Source: Flavobacteriaceae bacterium CRH (GTDB taxonomy: Bacteria; Bacteroidota; Bacteroidia; Flavobacteriales; Flavobacteriaceae). Taken from it: 64,000 bases of DNA. A program made the position numbers and the translations under genes. The notes below the pieces were generated by a model. The model saw only the letters and a program-made list of their open reading frames with translations. It was not told where the DNA came from and did no database searches. Below are positions 62,085 to 64,000 of the stretch, one piece after another. Numbering within the stretch: position 1 is the stretch's first letter; each line of letters opens with the position of its first letter. The stretch covers positions 124,001 through 188,000 of the forward strand of contig LMAJ01000008.1 in the NCBI GenBank assembly GCA_001507425.1, in the 5' to 3' direction.

Positions 62085-62186
62085 TTGTTTATCGGCTTAT
62101 TTATTTTTACAAATATATGTTTTTTTGTAAACAAGTTTGTTTTAATATACTTGATAAAAATTACTTTTTTATAAAATATATAACTT

Positions 62187-62297
62187 GTGCTCTGCGAAGT
62201 CTGCCGACTTCGTGGCGACAACGATAATTAAACGAATATAAAAAGAAATCTCAAAATATATTGGAAGGGTACGAAGTCGGGAGACTTCGCACAGCCC
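62187..62297. repeat. Inverted repeat with gaagtctgccgacttcg arms
   Basis: Arms 62187-62213 and 62271-62297 are complementary over 27 bases with three mismatches. Each arm is itself a near-palindrome (cgaagtc...gacttcg). The interior is AT-rich and non-coding. The unit resembles a dispersed flavobacterial repeat. It lies just after the next minus-strand gene. Confidence 0.7.
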
Positions 62298-62348
62298 ATA
62301 ACTTTTAATAATATTTTTGCACTCTAGAAGACTTCGAAGAGCTGGAGT

Positions 62349-63254
62349 TTAATTAAACCATTTTATGTAAAACATTTTTTTTGATTTTCTCCATTCAACT
62401 TTTAAAGCTTTTTGACTCTGGCTTCTTAAACTCTGTAATTGTCTTGATACTGCTTTGTATACTACATCAGTATCTGAATCTTCATCCATATCATTCACAG
62501 CTTTTCTGATTCCTTTAAGTGTTGCTTGAATATCTTGATACATTTTTTCCTCAGGATTTAGATTTATAAATAAATTAGCTTCATGAATGTTTGCCAAATA
62601 ATGGAATTTTACATATTCATCATAATATTTATCACTTTCGATTTTCGGACTTTCATCTTTACCACGATGTTTTAGGAACATGCTATAATAAAAGATCATT
62701 TGACATATTGCGTTGTTATGCTGTGAAATATTGTTTTTAAATTCTTCAATCCATTTAATTCTTGAACTTGAAATTACATTAGATTTAACTTGATGTAATG
62801 CAACAAACGCTGCTAGTAAACCTAAAAGAACAGTAATTCCTGCAGATGAAGAAATAACTTTATTCAATGTGCTAAAAAAAGAGTTAGAATTATCATGTTC
62901 ATAATTTGTATAGATTATTTTTTTTCTAACAACTTGATAATTATTACCAAGAGAATCCTGAAAATTTATTACATATTTATTCTTACTTAATTCTCTAAAT
63001 TGGGCAGAAGGCTTAATGTCACCATATTTAAATTTGATTGTTGATTTTTTAGCTTGAGTAAGATACGCTAGATCATACTTATTAGCGAATCGAACTTCTA
63101 TATTATAATAGTCAAAATTACTTTGATTTTCAATTATGATGTTTTCCTTTAAAAAAACTATTTTAGGTTCAATAAAATTTGAGGCTGTTTTTGAACAAGA
63201 AAGGAAATTTATAATCAGTATTATAAATAGAATTCGTTTTAAATTAATTATCAT
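62349..63254 (-). CDS. Lipoprotein-signal protein with internal membrane helix and cytoplasmic domain
   Basis: From the ATG at 63254 the product has 301 residues. It begins MIINLKRILFIILIINFLSC, a lipobox-like start. A beta-rich exported region follows (IENQSNFDYYNIEVRFAN, YVINFQDSLGNNYQVV), then a helix (about 137-157, SAGITVLLGLLAAFVALHQV). A cytoplasmic helical domain comes next, opening SSSRIKWIEEFKNNISQHNN. The helix-plus-RIxWIEEFR pattern recurs in small membrane proteins of phage or defence contexts. An in-frame ATG at 63290 adds 12 residues. Its neighbour is a restriction-type protein. Confidence 0.6.
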   Translation of the reverse strand: MIINLKRILFIILIINFLSCSKTASNFIEPKIVFLKENIIIENQSNFDYYNIEVRFANKYDLAYLTQAKKSTIKFKYGDIKPSAQFRELSKNKYVINFQDSLGNNYQVVRKKIIYTNYEHDNSNSFFSTLNKVISSSAGITVLLGLLAAFVALHQVKSNVISSSRIKWIEEFKNNISQHNNAICQMIFYYSMFLKHRGKDESPKIESDKYYDEYVKFHYLANIHEANLFINLNPEEKMYQDIQATLKGIRKAVNDMDEDSDTDVVYKAVSRQLQSLRSQSQKALKVEWRKSKKMFYIKWFN

Positions 63255-63482
63255 TTTATTTATAAGTTTAATTTGAAATTTGGCTAACACAAAAAATATT
63301 GGGTCTTTGAAAACTTTGAATATAGTGTAATTAACAATTATAGATTAACTTAAACCTTGTATACTCCTCTTCATTCTGCATATAAAGTAGCATAAAGTCC
63401 CCCAGCTGACGCGAGCGTATCGCTTTGAAAGTATTGAATAGCGGATAATTGAAAAAAACTCGAAAATATCACAAGTAGTTAC
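63255..63482. other. Spacer with a repeat fragment
   Basis: AT-rich spacer between two minus-strand genes. A fragment ccccagctgacgcgagcgta (63398-63417) stands out by its GC content and looks like a degraded dispersed repeat. No gene is seen. Confidence 0.35.
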
Positions 63483-64000
63483 TTATTCATAATTCTTTAT
63501 AGTAGAAAGTAATTCTTTTTTGAAATTATAAATTTCATCAAGACTTTGCAAAGGTTGCTTTTCACCATTATCTTTCCCGTTATGAAATAACTCTACATAT
63601 TTGTTAGCAGAATTAAAATGTAATCTACATAATGGTTTTCTGTTATTATCGTCTAATAAAATTCCAAAGTAAGATTGTGTGTCTCTAAAAAATATTCTAT
63701 TAGCAGGAATTGCTTCTCTTAAAATTGCTTTGATAATTTGTGAACCTTCTATTTCTTCTTCGGTTGTAATAAATCTTGGAGCTTCAACCTCTTCATCTAC
63801 AGAAGATAATTTTTGATTTTCTTTTGATGGAATAGTTTCACCAATATTTAATGCGTTTTTAAGCCTGAAATTTATAGATTCGTTTATAGAGTTAGAAAAA
63901 GCTTTTTTTGTGTATTCTTTAAAAGCTGCTAATCTTGATGCCGTTAACGGTTTATTGAAGAATTTGCTTACCAGAAGCTTTACAATTTCATCAGACGGAT
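63483..64000 (-). CDS. HsdR-N-like restriction endonuclease-type protein (3' part)
   Basis: The 171 visible residues end at the TAA at 63483-63485; the 5' part lies beyond the window. The sequence has SDEIVKLLVSKFF, a helical RLAAFKEYTKKAFSNSINES, an acidic linker, then APRFITTEEEIEGSQIIKAI. RIFFRDTQSYFGILLDDNNR, KPLCRLHFN and ELFHNGKDNGEKQPLQSLDE follow. This C-terminal block is what I recall from proteins annotated type I restriction endonuclease (COG4748, HsdR N-terminal-like). The nuclease core should be in the missing part. Possibly part of a defence locus. Confidence 0.6.
   Translation of the reverse strand, partial: PSDEIVKLLVSKFFNKPLTASRLAAFKEYTKKAFSNSINESINFRLKNALNIGETIPSKENQKLSSVDEEVEAPRFITTEEEIEGSQIIKAILREAIPANRIFFRDTQSYFGILLDDNNRKPLCRLHFNSANKYVELFHNGKDNGEKQPLQSLDEIYNFKKELLSTIKNYE

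Larger units (their letters stand above)
61884..62117 (-). ncRNA. Candidate small transcription unit
   Basis: On the minus strand, TATATTTG (62110-62117) is an exact -7 box. About 15 bases on, a hairpin aataagccgataaa/ctatcgacttatt begins. Further hairpins follow: cctgctggaacagg, accgttataaatttaacggt and ggtct...agacc. The unit ends with a terminator (aaaagcac with gtgctttt, 61887-61912, then Ts on the minus strand). A transcript of about 215 nt is predicted. It may be an sRNA or carry a short peptide (see 61981-62084). Confidence 0.45.

Overview
The window looks like a chromosomal segment of a Flavobacterium-like member of the Bacteroidetes. The DNA is AT-rich. Several upstream regions carry the Bacteroidetes -7 promoter element TAnnTTTG, Shine-Dalgarno sequences are mostly weak, and many genes encode SPI or SPII signal peptides. 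The intergenic repeats are of a type I associate with flavobacterial chromosomes. I see no rRNA, tRNA, CRISPR array, transposase or integrase.

Layout. (1) 1-9.3 kb is core metabolism: sucC (5' part, minus strand), gltB-gltD (glutamate synthase) and lysA. (2) 9.8-28.3 kb is a long same-strand run of about 25 small genes: a PAP2 phosphatase, then lipoproteins, secreted proteins, small membrane proteins, an XRE regulator, a Coq4-like protein, DUF1624, DinB, DUF2314, DUF1801, GNAT, DUF6882-like and SUFU-like proteins. Many have no function I can name. The spacers are long and AT-rich and hold possible gene remnants, so the region looks accessory, perhaps an array of orphan immunity genes. (3) 28.4-47.8 kb holds an esterase, an ABC-F ATPase with a possible attenuator leader, an NTF2-like protein, a ComM-like ATPase, a Gfo/Idh/MocA oxidoreductase, a pair of amidohydrolase-like proteins with partly lost metal sites, amtB, dsbD-tilS, pabB, a DUF4349 lipoprotein, DoxX and a lipocalin. 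(4) 47.9-58.6 kb holds lpdA, an Lrp regulator facing a Cys/Met-metabolism PLP enzyme, a DUF695 protein, a large APC permease and a YdiJ-like FAD/Fe-S dehydrogenase. (5) 58.9-64 kb is accessory again: small membrane and immunity-like genes, two candidate small RNA or leader units, a lipoprotein with an internal membrane helix, and the 3' part of an HsdR-N-like restriction protein that runs off the window.

The core genes link 2-oxoacid and nitrogen metabolism. lpdA and sucC serve 2-oxoacid dehydrogenases and the TCA cycle, amtB imports ammonium, and gltBD makes glutamate. The intergenic regions hold at least four repeat families. One is an inverted-repeat element of about 100 bp (four copies, one with perfect 32-bp arms). 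The second is a long hairpin built on cacgcagattt (three copies). The third is a structured element I take to resemble the Flavo-1 RNA motif (three copies). The fourth is simple heptamer repeats. The most unusual non-coding signals are a structured leader flanked by 18-bp direct repeats near 61.1 kb and a compact promoter-hairpins-terminator unit at 61.9-62.1 kb.
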